Under the pieces are notes generated by a model. The model was not told the origin of the DNA and did no database searches. It worked only from the letters and a program-made list of their open reading frames with translations. 64,000 bases of DNA, from positions 62,001-126,000 of the forward strand of contig DAKJ01000009.1 in the NCBI GenBank assembly GCA_002496565.1, in the 5' to 3' direction. The position numbers and the translations under genes are program-made. The DNA comes from Methanosarcina sp. UBA289. GTDB taxonomy: Archaea > Halobacteriota > Methanosarcinia > Methanosarcinales > Methanosarcinaceae. Positions 28,013 to 38,031 of the stretch are shown here, in pieces. Each line of letters opens with the position of its first letter. Position 1 is the stretch's first letter.

Positions 28013-28762
28013 TTAGATATTCAAAGCTTTCTCAACCATTTTAGGGTAGGTGAGCTCTATAATAGTTTTCAGATTAACTGTATCTTCTATGTTATATTTA
28101 ATAAGTGTATTCAGAGCTTCACGATCTCCTTTCTCATATTTTTTCCAGAGCCTTACGGCATCAAATCCTGTTATTCCCTCGGTACCATCGCTTCGGGTGA
28201 TCCCGAGAAGCTTTTCAATGTTTTTTAAACCTCCATTATACCCTATTCGCCTTAAAGGATACATAAGGTCTATGTGGAGCTGATTGAACTCAATTTCTGG
28301 AAATTCGGATTTTATGAAAGGTAAATCAAAACGAGCGCCATTGAAGGATACAAGTAGCCTGTATTTTGAGAACTCTTCTACAATGTCATCAAGATTAATA
28401 TCTTTTATATACGTCTTTGATTCTTTTCCATCATAGATTCCAACAATGGTTATTTTATCCCGAGATTTAGAGAGGCCCGTTGTTTCAATATCTACAAATG
28501 CGGCAGAATCGGAAAATAAAGAATAGGCTCTCCAGTGTTCTGCAGAAGGAAGGCATTGTGAAAAAAAACAGTAATCTTTTGCTGCCAAGTGTTCAGAAGA
28601 TTTTCTTACCTCCTCACAAATTCTGGCCTTTCGCGATGAAGGTATGGAGATCCTATCTTCCATCTCAAGAAATTCTTTCCAGGTGTGTATACCTTGAGCC
28701 CAGATTTTTTTTTCAAGGCTCTTTCCTACACCTGGAATATGAATGTATGTATTATTCAGCAT
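28013..28762 (-). CDS. DEDD-family 3'-5' exonuclease with N-terminal helix-hairpin-helix (YprB-like)
   Basis: 249 residues. The first ~60 residues include IPGVGKSLEKKIWAQGI, a helix-hairpin-helix-like DNA-binding unit. The RNase H-fold exonuclease follows with FVDIETTG (Exo I), SFNGARFDLPF (Exo II) and YNIEDTVN (Exo III), giving the D-E-D-D metal ligands. A repair or RNA-processing role is likely. GGGGAAAC precedes the ATG at 28762. Confidence 0.82.
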   Translation of the reverse strand: MLNNTYIHIPGVGKSLEKKIWAQGIHTWKEFLEMEDRISIPSSRKARICEEVRKSSEHLAAKDYCFFSQCLPSAEHWRAYSLFSDSAAFVDIETTGLSKSRDKITIVGIYDGKESKTYIKDINLDDIVEEFSKYRLLVSFNGARFDLPFIKSEFPEIEFNQLHIDLMYPLRRIGYNGGLKNIEKLLGITRSDGTEGITGFDAVRLWKKYEKGDREALNTLIKYNIEDTVNLKTIIELTYPKMVEKALNI

Positions 28763-28994
28763 GTTTCCCCTGAACCATTTGGGGATAATATTTAATAAAA
28801 ATACTGCATGAAATCAGTATTCTAAAGAGAAAAACAACAAATTCAAGAACTAATATAGTATAAAGTGCGAACACAGAGACTAATAATAGTATCTGTAGCT
28901 GACCGGTAATAAAGAACCATACTACAGAACAAATTTTTAAATATTGAAGTTCCAAAATTAGTCTAAATAAATTGTTTAATACAGGTGTCAGTTA

Positions 28995-29918
28995 ATGACT
29001 AAAATTTCCGTGATTGGTGCAGGGAATGTAGGGGCGACTACAGTCCAACGGCTAGCTGAACTTGAGCTTGGCGAAATTGTCATGACAGATATTGTGGAAG
29101 GGCTGCCGCAAGGAAAAGCCCTTGACCTTATACAAGCAGGGGCAATAAAAGGTTATGACACGCCAATACTTGGGACTAATGATTATGCAGATATTGCAGA
29201 CTCTGATCTTGTAATTATTACAGCAGGGATTGCAAGAAAACCCGGAATGACTCGGGAAGATCTGATTAAAACAAATTCGAAAATAATATCTGAAGTTTCT
29301 AGGAACATTGCAAAGCATGCTCCAGAATCCATAGTAATTAATGTCACAAATCCGCTTGACATTATAACCTACATAGCTATGAAAGCAACTGGTTTTGAGA
29401 CAAAGAAAGTATTCGGGATGAGCGGGGTTCTGGATTCGGGACGTTTTGAAAGTTTTATTGCAGAAGAACTAAAGTGCTCGAAAAAAGATGTACAGGCGAT
29501 GGTTATAGGAGGACACGGGGATCTAATGGTACCTCTTCCTCAATATACAACAGTATCAGGAGTTCCGCTCACAAACCTGCTTCCAGAGGACAAAATTGCC
29601 AGAATGGTAGAGAGGACAGTAAATGGAGGAGCCGAGATTGTAGAGCTCCTTAAACAGGGCAGTGCTTTTTATGCCCCATCGGCGGCTATTGTCTCAATGG
29701 CTGAAGCTGTGATTAAAGACTCAAAGAGAATTCTGCCTGCTTCGGCTTACCTTGAAGGGCAGTACGGACAGGAAGGCATTTACTTCGGTGTACCTGTAAA
29801 GCTTGGAGCATCCGGAGTCGAAGAAATCCTTGAACTCAAGCTCGATGAAAGCCAGTACGATATACTCAGGAAATCCTCAGAATCTATTCGAAATGTCATT
29901 TCAAAGCTGGAAATATAA
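28995..29918 (+). CDS. mdh: Malate dehydrogenase (NAD)
   Basis: 307 residues of the lactate/malate dehydrogenase family. The Rossmann motif GAGNVGATT, the adenine-site D in VMTDIVEG, the substrate-binding RKPGMTREDL, the segment INVTNPLDIITY and the catalytic GGHGDLMVPL are all present. It interconverts malate and oxaloacetate in the partial reductive TCA route of methanogens. AGGTG precedes the start. Confidence 0.92.
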   Translation: MTKISVIGAGNVGATTVQRLAELELGEIVMTDIVEGLPQGKALDLIQAGAIKGYDTPILGTNDYADIADSDLVIITAGIARKPGMTREDLIKTNSKIISEVSRNIAKHAPESIVINVTNPLDIITYIAMKATGFETKKVFGMSGVLDSGRFESFIAEELKCSKKDVQAMVIGGHGDLMVPLPQYTTVSGVPLTNLLPEDKIARMVERTVNGGAEIVELLKQGSAFYAPSAAIVSMAEAVIKDSKRILPASAYLEGQYGQEGIYFGVPVKLGASGVEEILELKLDESQYDILRKSSESIRNVISKLEI

Positions 29919-30398
29919 AAGAGAAAACTGGAATAAGAGATTTGAGATTCAAAATGGTTAGATTAGAGTAAAAAGAAAGGTTATAAAACGATAAAGAGTT
30001 CTGCTCACAGGTAATTCAGAAATTACTTGTGATTTACCTGTGAACAAGAAAATTATCAAAAGATATCATTCTCAATGTGGGACAGCTATAGGAAAGCAGT
30101 AAATAAGCTGTAAATAAGCTGTATACTTTGATAAATAAGAGCAAAAGCAGCTTAACACACATTTAGAACTCCCTCTTCTTAACTCAAACTTTGAACAAAA
30201 ATTAAAAAACAAGACTATTTTTACCTCTCGCTAGTTTAAATAAGAAGATTTATTATAATAAAACTGAGATTCCATTTTTACCTGGAAATGTGAGATAAAA
30301 CTGCAATAATATAATCGGCAAAACTGTAAGATATATAAGTATGTTTTTCATATAAGGTTAGGAGAAAGATTTAAATTAATTTACAAAGCAGGGATATA
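29919..30398. other. Intergenic stretch with a nested hairpin
   Basis: 480 bp without a gene. At 30005-30043, TCACAGGTAA pairs perfectly with TTACCTGTGA around an inner AATT-rich pairing. This could end or stabilise the malate dehydrogenase transcript, whose stop lies 87 bp upstream. The remaining DNA is AT-rich, and the promoter of the PRC-barrel gene is expected near 30330-30370. Confidence 0.45.
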
Positions 30399-30656
30399 AT
30401 GCGCGCAGAACTTACATCACTTTTTGGTTTAAATATATACACAAACGCTGGTGTTTATGTAGGGAAGTTGCAAGACTTCGTGATTGATATAGAAGATCAG
30501 AAAATTACCGGGCTTGCAATTTCGGATATTAATAGGGAACTTTTTGACCTGACTAGCAGAGGCATAATTATTCCATACCGATGGGTTATAACGGCAGCAG
30601 ATATCATTATAGTAAGAGACGTTATCCAGAGATACAAAAAGAGAAAAGAAGATTAA
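30399..30656 (+). CDS. PRC-barrel domain protein
   Basis: 85 residues forming one PRC-barrel domain (LFGLNIYTNAGVYVGKLQDF, then GLAISD and IIIPYRWV). Small archaeal PRC-barrel proteins include CdpB factors that act with FtsZ and SepF in cell division, and others linked to RNA processing, so the role here is open. It lies 18 bp before thg1 in the same direction. AGGGAT precedes the ATG. Confidence 0.8.
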   Translation: MRAELTSLFGLNIYTNAGVYVGKLQDFVIDIEDQKITGLAISDINRELFDLTSRGIIIPYRWVITAADIIIVRDVIQRYKKRKED

Positions 30657-30674
30657 ACAAATCTGAAAGGGTAC

Positions 30675-31406
30675 ATGAAAGACCGGGAAATTTATGCTGA
30701 GATGCGCTGTATTCCTCCGGTGGTTGTGCGCGCGGACGGCAGGAATTTTAAAAATACACTTAGGGGCTTGGGCTTTGGAAAACCCTATGACCAAAATTTC
30801 GCCAGGGCGATGGCGAATACTGCAGAGCTTTTTATTAAGAAAAGTGGTTTAAGCCCTCTCTTTGCCTATACTTTTTCGGATGAAATTAGTTTTCTTTTTA
30901 TGGAACTTCCCTTTGAGGGAAGAGTAGAAAAAATTGATTCTGTCACCGCAAGCTTTCTGGGAAGTGCACTTATGATAAATCTGCAGCTTGAAAGCCCTAT
31001 AGCTTTTGATTCCAGAATAGTAGCTCTTCAAAAAGAAGAGATTCCTGCGTATTTTCACTGGAGGCAGCTTGAAGCCTGGCGCAATTTTGTGGCAGCCTGG
31101 GGATATTATACCCTGAGGAATGAAGGAATTGATAAGATTGAGGCTTCAAAATATCTCAGAGGAAAAAAAGAATGGGAGATCCATGAAATGCTTTTTGAGA
31201 GAGGAATCAATCTTACAATGCTTCCTGCCTGGCAAAGGAGGGGAGTCATTATTTCAAAAGAAGAATACGAAATCTCTGGCTTTAATCCTGTACTTGACAA
31301 AGAGACAAAATCTCTGCGCAGAAAGGTCGTTCAAAACTGGGAAATCCCGAATTTTAAATCCGAAGAAGGTATGATGTTTTTACAGAAACTTATTAATATG
31401 AATTAA
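30675..31406 (+). CDS. thg1: tRNAHis guanylyltransferase (Thg1)
   Basis: 243 residues. It adds the G-1 identity base to tRNAHis by 3'-5' nucleotide addition. Visible motifs are VVRADGRNFKN (metal-binding D and the GRNF segment) and AYTFSDEISFLF (second metal site). Residue 142 is an ordinary Trp (TGG). From memory, the M. acetivorans homologue has an amber codon at this site, read as pyrrolysine. AAAGGG precedes the ATG. It lies 38 bp before tyrS and 18 bp after the PRC-barrel gene. Confidence 0.9.
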   Translation: MKDREIYAEMRCIPPVVVRADGRNFKNTLRGLGFGKPYDQNFARAMANTAELFIKKSGLSPLFAYTFSDEISFLFMELPFEGRVEKIDSVTASFLGSALMINLQLESPIAFDSRIVALQKEEIPAYFHWRQLEAWRNFVAAWGYYTLRNEGIDKIEASKYLRGKKEWEIHEMLFERGINLTMLPAWQRRGVIISKEEYEISGFNPVLDKETKSLRRKVVQNWEIPNFKSEEGMMFLQKLINMN

Positions 31407-31444
31407 GGGTTTGAGAATAAGAAAATAAAAGGAACGTAGAGGCA

Positions 31445-32398
31445 ATGGACAGACTCGAACTTATAAAAAGAAATGTTCAGGAAATCGTAACTGAAGGAGA
31501 ACTTGAAGAGCTTCTTAATAAAAAAGAAACTCCCCGTGCCTATGTTGGATACGAGCCTAGCGGAAAAATCCATATGGGGCACGTTCTCACAGTAAATAAA
31601 CTAATTGATCTTCAAAAAGCCGGATTTAAAATTACTGTCTTGCTTGCGGACGTGCACGCTTATCTCAATCGGAAAGGCACACTGGAAGAAGTCCGAAAGA
31701 TTGCAGACTATAACAGGCGCTGCTTTATTGCCCTCGGGCTTGATGAAGAGAAAACCGATTTCGTTTATGGGTCTGACTATCAGCTTGGAGCAGAGTACAT
31801 GTTAAATGTTCTCAAACTTTCAAGGGCAGTAACTCTGAACAGGGCTCGCAGGAGCATGGATGAAGTAGGGCGTGCTATGGATGATCCAACCGTTTCTCAG
31901 ATGGTATATCCACTGATGCAGGCTATTGATATTGCCATGCTTGGAGTTGATGTTGCAGTTGGAGGCATTGACCAGAGAAAAATTCATATGCTTGCCCGTG
32001 AAAATTTAAAGAACCTCGAATTTGAAACTCCAATCTGCATTCACACGCCAATCCTCTTAGGATTAGATGGAACCAAGATGGCTTCATCAAAGGAGAATTT
32101 TATTTCGGTGGATGACACTGAAGAAGAAATTTATAGGAAATTTAAGAAAGCTTACTGCAAGATAGGAGACAAGGAAGAAAACCCGATTCTTGCCCTTTTC
32201 CGCTATCATATATTTCCCAGATACGAAACTGTTGTCATAGAGAGACCTGAGAAATTTGGTGGAAATATAACATACACGAGTTACGAAGAAATGGAAAATG
32301 CTTTTGTAGCAGAGAGTGTCCATCCAATGGACCTGAAAAATTCAGCCGCAAAGTATATAAATGAGATATTGGACCCTGTCCGAAAAGTTCTGCTCTAA
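31445..32398 (+). CDS. tyrS: Tyrosyl-tRNA synthetase
   Basis: 317-residue class I synthetase of archaeal/eukaryal type. The HIGH motif is HMGH in YEPSGKIHMGHVLTVN, the KMSKS motif is KMASS, and the tyrosine-binding residues lie in YPLMQAIDIAMLGVDVAVGG. It attaches tyrosine to tRNATyr. AGAGG precedes the ATG. A GC-rich hairpin follows the stop. Confidence 0.95.
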   Translation: MDRLELIKRNVQEIVTEGELEELLNKKETPRAYVGYEPSGKIHMGHVLTVNKLIDLQKAGFKITVLLADVHAYLNRKGTLEEVRKIADYNRRCFIALGLDEEKTDFVYGSDYQLGAEYMLNVLKLSRAVTLNRARRSMDEVGRAMDDPTVSQMVYPLMQAIDIAMLGVDVAVGGIDQRKIHMLARENLKNLEFETPICIHTPILLGLDGTKMASSKENFISVDDTEEEIYRKFKKAYCKIGDKEENPILALFRYHIFPRYETVVIERPEKFGGNITYTSYEEMENAFVAESVHPMDLKNSAAKYINEILDPVRKVLL

Positions 32399-32407
32399 GT
32401 TTTGAGA

Positions 32408-32428
32408 TGGCCGAGCTCTCCTCGGCCA
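32408..32428 (+). terminator. Hairpin directly after tyrS
   Basis: TGGCCGAG (32408-32415) and CTCGGCCA (32421-32428) form a perfect 8-bp stem with a 5-base loop, ten bases after the tyrS stop. No U run follows, so it may be an mRNA end-stabiliser rather than a terminator. Confidence 0.55.
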
Positions 32429-32621
32429 CTTCAGAGAAAAAAATAGATGCATAGGGTTTATTTCCAGAGTATATGTTCAAAATATGAGAACATATCCACA
32501 TAAGATTTGTTGCTTAAAAGAAGAGACTTTTTTAGAAAAGGATAAAGCCTCTGGATAAAACGTTATATAGCTAAAGGTCATAGAATATTTTAAGGGTTGC
32601 TTAGCTATTCAGGGTGCTTTT

Positions 32622-33794
32622 ATGAAATACATTTACCAGGACTCTACGGAACTGCCTATACAGCGGGATTTCATTGAGGATCTGAAAACTTTTTTAGATA
32701 TAACTTCTCGAGTAATCCCTCTGGAAAATTCCATAATAGAGATAAAGTGCAAGCAGAAAGAAACTCTTCATGAATTGAAGAGCAGAATAAAAGGAATGAA
32801 TAATTTTGAAGAGAAACTTGAGACTTTACTCAGAAAATTGGTAAATGAAGTTGATATAGAGGATGTCATACCCTGTACTAACGCTGTCCTGCAAAACTGC
32901 AGTGAGAATATAGGGAAAAGAAGAGAAATCCTCAAAGCCGAGTGCACAAAGATAGAAAATGAGACTCCTGATAAATATAGAAAATTTGAAGAAAAAATAC
33001 TTGAGGTTCTTAGCAGTTTTTTAATCTCAGGGGTTTACGGAGCTGAAAAGAGATTTGAACTTTCAAGCAGTACAAACGGCATTTCAGGAGAGATGGAAGG
33101 CTGGGTTTCGGGTTTGCAGTACCATTACAAGCTTGGTTTTACAGAAGAAAACCTGACAGTAGAAAAACTGCTTGGAGGCTTAATACTGCCAGGGCGGACG
33201 CGGGCAGGCATCCTGCGAAAAGAAGAAAAAATAAAAATGCAGAACCTTTCCGAATTTATTGTAACTTACCTGGAATATGATACTCAGAAAAACGTACGTA
33301 TAGGTATAGAAAACAAAAAAGCAAACCGAAAATTCAGGATAGAAGGCGGTGATCACAGGTATTTTGTATATGAAGACGACAAAGAAATCACCGCTGATAA
33401 AGAGCTTGGGGCTTTTGTTGATATGGGAAGCCTGGAAAAAACTCCTGAAAAAGTTCAGGCCTATTTCAGGGCAAATATTCGCACTTATACCCTTTCAAAA
33501 GTCCTCCTTGATGAAGAGGATGCCATTTCCACGAATCAGATCTTCGACTGCCTGAAAGTGATTGCCGAGCAGTATGGAGTAATCGTTCAGGAGTGCCTGG
33601 CAAAAGGACATAATAAAGAAGAGATAACCATTAAAATGGAAGAAGCTGATGGCACACGGACTGAAAAGTATATAACAAGATCTGAAATCTACACTCAACT
33701 TGCAGAGGTTGGAAGTGAAGGTATCGAGATTGCAGGGATACTTGGCGTTGATAGCAGAACTCAAATCAAAGACAAAAAATATTTTATTGTTTAA
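32622..33794 (+). CDS. Hypothetical protein with coiled-coil N-terminal half
   Basis: 390 residues. The first ~140 are charged and helical, likely coiled coil (ELKSRIKGMNNFEEKLETLL). The middle is mixed alpha/beta (ISGEMEGWVSGLQYHYKLGF), and the C-terminal part has a possible winged-helix-like end (EGIEIAGILGVDSRTQIKD). Composition matches core genes and GGGTG precedes the ATG, so it is a real gene. I cannot name a family. Confidence 0.65.
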   Translation: MKYIYQDSTELPIQRDFIEDLKTFLDITSRVIPLENSIIEIKCKQKETLHELKSRIKGMNNFEEKLETLLRKLVNEVDIEDVIPCTNAVLQNCSENIGKRREILKAECTKIENETPDKYRKFEEKILEVLSSFLISGVYGAEKRFELSSSTNGISGEMEGWVSGLQYHYKLGFTEENLTVEKLLGGLILPGRTRAGILRKEEKIKMQNLSEFIVTYLEYDTQKNVRIGIENKKANRKFRIEGGDHRYFVYEDDKEITADKELGAFVDMGSLEKTPEKVQAYFRANIRTYTLSKVLLDEEDAISTNQIFDCLKVIAEQYGVIVQECLAKGHNKEEITIKMEEADGTRTEKYITRSEIYTQLAEVGSEGIEIAGILGVDSRTQIKDKKYFIV

Positions 33795-34354
33795 AATTTT
33801 CTTGAATTTTATTTTTTTGAAATTTAAGTACTATTTTAAGAGTTAGATCAAATTTTAAATTTTGATAATATAATTCTCTTTTTACTATTTCTTTATCAAT
33901 TTTACATTGCAATATTTAGCATTTCGGGATTTTTATTTAAAAATTAGACCGAAATGTCTCAAAAATAGAAATATTGTTATAAAAATTTACATATTTATAT
34001 AAAAATTTATATATTTATATAAAAATATGATGACCTAATCTCGAAGATGAAGAGCATAAATGAAAAATTCTGAATAAAAAATAGAAATCTAATTATAGAG
34101 AACTACCGTAGGGAGTGGAATAATAAAGTCTTGCATCTGGAGAATAAACTTTAATATAGAAAGAATATGATAGATTAAATTTTTTATACTTATAAAATAA
34201 TTTTAGGAAAAATATAAATCAAGAGAATTGAGACCTTTCGACAAGACATAAAAATTTTAGACAACAAGGATTTTGTGTGGAGCAAAAATTTTCAGGACCT
34301 GTACAGACGTACCGGGAATTTCGGTTTACGGATGTAGGGTGGAGGCCTATAAAA
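33795..34354. other. AT-rich intergenic stretch with a 20-bp tandem array
   Basis: About 560 bp, strongly AT-rich. At 33961-34027 three 20-bp units and a partial one (AAAAATTTA-ATATTTATAT type) follow in tandem. A GTG-started ORF at 34277 only extends the next gene and is not favoured. No RNA gene recognised. Confidence 0.5.
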
Positions 34355-36841
34355 ATGAAAGCTAATTTTTTTAGTTCTGTAATTTCTGTATTAGTTATAA
34401 TGTTAATAATTTCTGGGATGATCCCAGGCATGGCATTTGCTGCAGATGAAGAGGGAACGGATCCCGGCGATTCTACTAGTGATCTGATAATTGAGGATAT
34501 TTCATGTGATCCAGGGAATCCAGAATTAGGAGAACCCGTAAATGTTGCAATAAAAGTAACAAACCAGGGAACTGAAGTCTCAGAGCCAACAGAAGCAGTG
34601 TGCAAAATAGGAGACGAAGATCTGAAAAATATACCAATACAGGAGATAAAGCCAAAAGACAGCTTAATAGTCTCATTTACTTGGACTCCGAAAAAAGAGG
34701 GTACAGTAGATATAAAGGCAACGTTGGAAGATAGCGAGAGAACGATTCAAGTAGTAGTGGGGAAAGAAAAGTCTGCAAATCTAATAATAGAAAGCCTTTC
34801 CATTGATCCAGAAAATCCTAAATCTAATAGCGAAGTAACCGTTAATGCATTGGTTAAGAATGTGGGAACTGCAGCCTCGGAGCCAACAGAATTAACGTAC
34901 GAAATCGGAGAACTAGATCCCAAAACGGAAAAAGTAGATAAAATAGATTCGGAAGCTAGCTCGTCAATCTCATTTAAGTGGACTCCAGATAAAGAAGGCA
35001 CAGTAAACATAAAAGCAAAAGTTGAAGATAGCGAAAAAACGATTCAAGTGGTAGTGGCGAAAGAGAAATCTTCGAACCTCGCAATAAAAAGCCTATCCAT
35101 TAACCCTGAAAATCCAAAGACTAATAGCGAAGTAACCGTTAGTGCATCGGTTAAGAATGAGGGAACTGAAGTTTCAGAGCCAACGAACATAATATTTACA
35201 ATAAATGGAGACGAAAAAAAAGAAGTAGTGTCTGAAATAGAGGCTGGGTCCGAACAATCAATTTCTCACAAATGGACAACTTCTGACAAGGAAGAAACTG
35301 TAACAATAAAGGCAGCTTTAGAAAACGTAGAGAATAGTGAGAAGGAAATTACTGTAGAAACTATAGGGGAGCCCACAGAGGATCCTCTTCCGGATCTGAT
35401 AATTGAAGACTTATATCCAGAGTCATCAACACAACCTGAAGCCGGAAAACCTTTTAACTTTACTGTGAAAATAAAGAATGGGGGAACGGCAACCGCCAGT
35501 AGTAGTACTGCAAAATACAGTTTTAACGGAACTTCAGAAGGTGAAATTTCTATCCCTGAACTTTCAGCAGGGTCAAGTACAAGTGCAGGATTTTCTTTTA
35601 CCCCTGTAAATGAAGAAAACATAAATGTACTCGTGGTTGCAGATTCAGGGAATACTGTTAACGAAAGTAATGAAGAAAATAACGAAATGTCAAAAGTAAT
35701 AAACATAAAAAATGAGCTTCCGGACCTAAAAATAGAGTCGATTTCTATGAGTCCTGAAGAGCCGCATCCAGGGGAGAATATAACATTTACTGTAACAGTG
35801 AAGAATGACGGTTATGCAGCGGCTGGAAGTAGTGAAATTAATTATTATATCAAGGGAAACAATGAAGATTATAAGGGAGTTACATCAGTACCAGCCCTTG
35901 CAGCAGGGGAGTCTGGAGTAGGCACTTTTTTCTGGACTCCTGGAAATCAAGGGCAAATAGAAATAAAAACCGTCATAGATCCCGGAAATGCCGTCTCCGA
36001 AAGTGATGAAACCAATAATGAACTCAAAAAAACAGAAACCGTATATGAAGAGATGGTTTCAAGCAGTGATGGAGGAAACGAAAGTTCCGAGTCCTCCAGC
36101 AGCAGTTCAGGAGGTGGAAAATCCAGTTCCTCCAGCGGTGGTTCAGGAGGAGCAATCGTCTCTAAAGAACCAGCAAGCAATGTAGATGCTAAGGAGCTTT
36201 CCACCAAAAACGTTCTAAGTGGTTATCACGTCAAGTTTGATTTTCTGGAAAATGCCACATGCATTGCATATATCGCATTTGATCCAATAAAGACATTAAA
36301 GAAGACAACGACAACTGTAGAAATGCTTAAAGATAAATCTGTTTTTGTCTTAGAAGTCCCTCCAGGGAAGATATATAAGTATGTGAATATCTGGGTAGGA
36401 AATCATGGAGCAGGAGTTGCCGATTATTTTGAAAATGGAGTTATAGAATTCAAAGTCGAAAAGGACTGGCTTGAAGAAAATAATATTAAGCAGTCACAGA
36501 TAACTCTTCAATGGTACAATGAAGGCTGGCAGCCTCTGGATACCGAAAAAGTAAAAGAAGATACGAATTATGTTTATTTTAAATCAGAAACACCTGGCTT
36601 TTCCTGCTTTGCAATAACCAAATATACAGATGACAAAAACGTATCTGAAACCAGTGGGCAAGAAGAAGAGGGAGTTCTGACAAACTTGGATGATGAAGCA
36701 AAAACGGATGTCCACAATGTAAGCTCAGAAAAGAGTAGCAAAATCAAAAACCCAATGGGAAAGGCCAAAATACTTATGGCAATCTCTTTGCCCCTGTTCT
36801 TGATTCTTGTAGAATACTTTGTAATGAGGAAAAAGATTTGA
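34355..36841 (+). CDS. CARDB/PGF-pre-PGF surface protein
   Basis: 828 residues with a signal peptide (VISVLVIMLIISGMIPGMAFA). About five CARDB-type repeats follow (LPDLIIEDL/NLIIESLSIDPENPK, then VTVNALVKNVGTAASEP and FTWTPKKEGTVDIKA). A Ser-rich linker leads to a PGF-pre-PGF domain (NVLSGYHVKFDF through GFSCFAITKY) and a C-terminal membrane anchor (ILMAISLPLFLILVEYFVM). It is a surface adhesion or scaffold protein. The ATG at 34355 is preferred because GGTGGAGG stands nine bases upstream; the GTG at 34277 would bury the signal peptide. Confidence 0.87.
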   Translation: MKANFFSSVISVLVIMLIISGMIPGMAFAADEEGTDPGDSTSDLIIEDISCDPGNPELGEPVNVAIKVTNQGTEVSEPTEAVCKIGDEDLKNIPIQEIKPKDSLIVSFTWTPKKEGTVDIKATLEDSERTIQVVVGKEKSANLIIESLSIDPENPKSNSEVTVNALVKNVGTAASEPTELTYEIGELDPKTEKVDKIDSEASSSISFKWTPDKEGTVNIKAKVEDSEKTIQVVVAKEKSSNLAIKSLSINPENPKTNSEVTVSASVKNEGTEVSEPTNIIFTINGDEKKEVVSEIEAGSEQSISHKWTTSDKEETVTIKAALENVENSEKEITVETIGEPTEDPLPDLIIEDLYPESSTQPEAGKPFNFTVKIKNGGTATASSSTAKYSFNGTSEGEISIPELSAGSSTSAGFSFTPVNEENINVLVVADSGNTVNESNEENNEMSKVINIKNELPDLKIESISMSPEEPHPGENITFTVTVKNDGYAAAGSSEINYYIKGNNEDYKGVTSVPALAAGESGVGTFFWTPGNQGQIEIKTVIDPGNAVSESDETNNELKKTETVYEEMVSSSDGGNESSESSSSSSGGGKSSSSSGGSGGAIVSKEPASNVDAKELSTKNVLSGYHVKFDFLENATCIAYIAFDPIKTLKKTTTTVEMLKDKSVFVLEVPPGKIYKYVNIWVGNHGAGVADYFENGVIEFKVEKDWLEENNIKQSQITLQWYNEGWQPLDTEKVKEDTNYVYFKSETPGFSCFAITKYTDDKNVSETSGQEEEGVLTNLDDEAKTDVHNVSSEKSSKIKNPMGKAKILMAISLPLFLILVEYFVMRKKI

Positions 36842-36930
36842 AAAACTTTTTCTTCAGAATTTATTTTTTATTAAGTACTATTTTTAGAAACAGATTACTT
36901 TTCTAACTTCTCATTAGAGCAAAGTTACCG

Positions 36931-37317
36931 TCAAACTGCCCCTTTTTCAGCCAGAACAGCCCCGATTACCGAGCCAATTATACCTATCACAGCGGTATGA
37001 GCTACGATGACCATAGTAATTATAAATGCAGAGGCAGCGACGAATCCACCAAGAATAGGAGCGTCTCTGAGTAACGATCCAAAAAATCCCCCTAGAAGAA
37101 AACCCGGAATAATCATGAAAACGGTCATCAGAACTCCAGTCTTAAGCCCTCCTCCAGAGCCTCCGTCTGCATAATAGCCTCCTAAAAGGCCTCCCAGTAA
37201 AGGAGCTATGGAATTCACAAATGGAATAAAATAGAAAATAAAAGTGCATACCATACCTATCAGTGCGCCACCCAAAACTCTAGCTATTATTTTCACCCCC
37301 AATAACCAAGTAAGCAC
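36931..37317 (-). CDS. DUF5518-type small membrane protein
   Basis: 128 residues with Gly-rich membrane helices: LLGGLLGGYYADGGSGGGLK, IIPGFLLGGFFGSLL and AVIGIIGSVIGAVLAEKG. This fits the DUF5518 family, abundant in haloarchaea and Methanosarcina. Function unknown. The start could be GTG at 37317 or a later GTG/TTG; none is clearly favoured. Confidence 0.7.
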   Translation of the reverse strand: MLTWLLGVKIIARVLGGALIGMVCTFIFYFIPFVNSIAPLLGGLLGGYYADGGSGGGLKTGVLMTVFMIIPGFLLGGFFGSLLRDAPILGGFVAASAFIITMVIVAHTAVIGIIGSVIGAVLAEKGAV

Positions 37318-37405
37318 AAATCATAGTTATTATAATAACATTGATTTAATTATTCATAAATATATAGTTGATAATTAAATAATTTATTAAAGGTATTTAG
37401 CTAAT

Positions 37406-37738
37406 TTATTTTAGATATTTAAGTAATTCATTTTTAAAGGAAGAATTAGTACTTTCCGGATTTTTATGCTTACTACCGAAATTAAGAACAAAACTCGAAT
37501 AGTCATTTTTAAGCTTCAACCCCAGAAGGAAGAAGGCAAGCACGAAAGAAATACTGTTTGCAACGATCAGAGCTGGATCTTTTACTATGATACCGTGAAA
37601 CATCCAGAGAAGCATACCTGAAGTAGAGCAAAGCAACATCATAAGAGACACGTCTTTTGTAGACTTAGTAGTCAAAGCTCTTAGAAGCTGTGGAGCAAAA
37701 GCTACAGTTGTAAGCGCACCTGCAACATAACCGATCAT
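37406..37738 (-). CDS. SemiSWEET/PQ-loop sugar transporter-like protein
   Basis: About 110 residues: three membrane helices with the PQ motif in TTVAFAPQLLRALTTKST and KDVSLMMLL, the form of SemiSWEET half-transporters that work as dimers. The longer ORF from 37834 adds a hydrophilic leader with no homologous look. The ATG at 37738 preceded by GGAAGTGA gives the standard start IGYVAGAL. Confidence 0.82.
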   Translation of the reverse strand: MIGYVAGALTTVAFAPQLLRALTTKSTKDVSLMMLLCSTSGMLLWMFHGIIVKDPALIVANSISFVLAFFLLGLKLKNDYSSFVLNFGSKHKNPESTNSSFKNELLKYLK

Positions 37739-38031
37739 GGGGATTTCACTTCCCGAATTTAGTTGGGAGCACGATACCCTTTTAACTACCCGAGTTTCCT
37801 CTCTAGAGAATGGTGCCCTTTTCGTTCCGCTCAAAAGGGTTGAATTATATGAAGATAATGAGCTGAGCTAAAAAAGGCTAAAGCTCCCAATTTAATAAAA
37901 TAAAGAACGCCAACACATTAATAAGTTATTATTATAGTTAGGAGTTACGAGAGAAACAGGAAGTTATGGGTTACGAAAAAAACAGAACCCTGATATAAGT
38001 GTATTCCCTAAAACTCTAAGGGGATATGGTT

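Noticed and set aside
33961..34027. CRISPR array
   Set aside because: Direct tandem AT repeats without spacers; no cas genes in the window.
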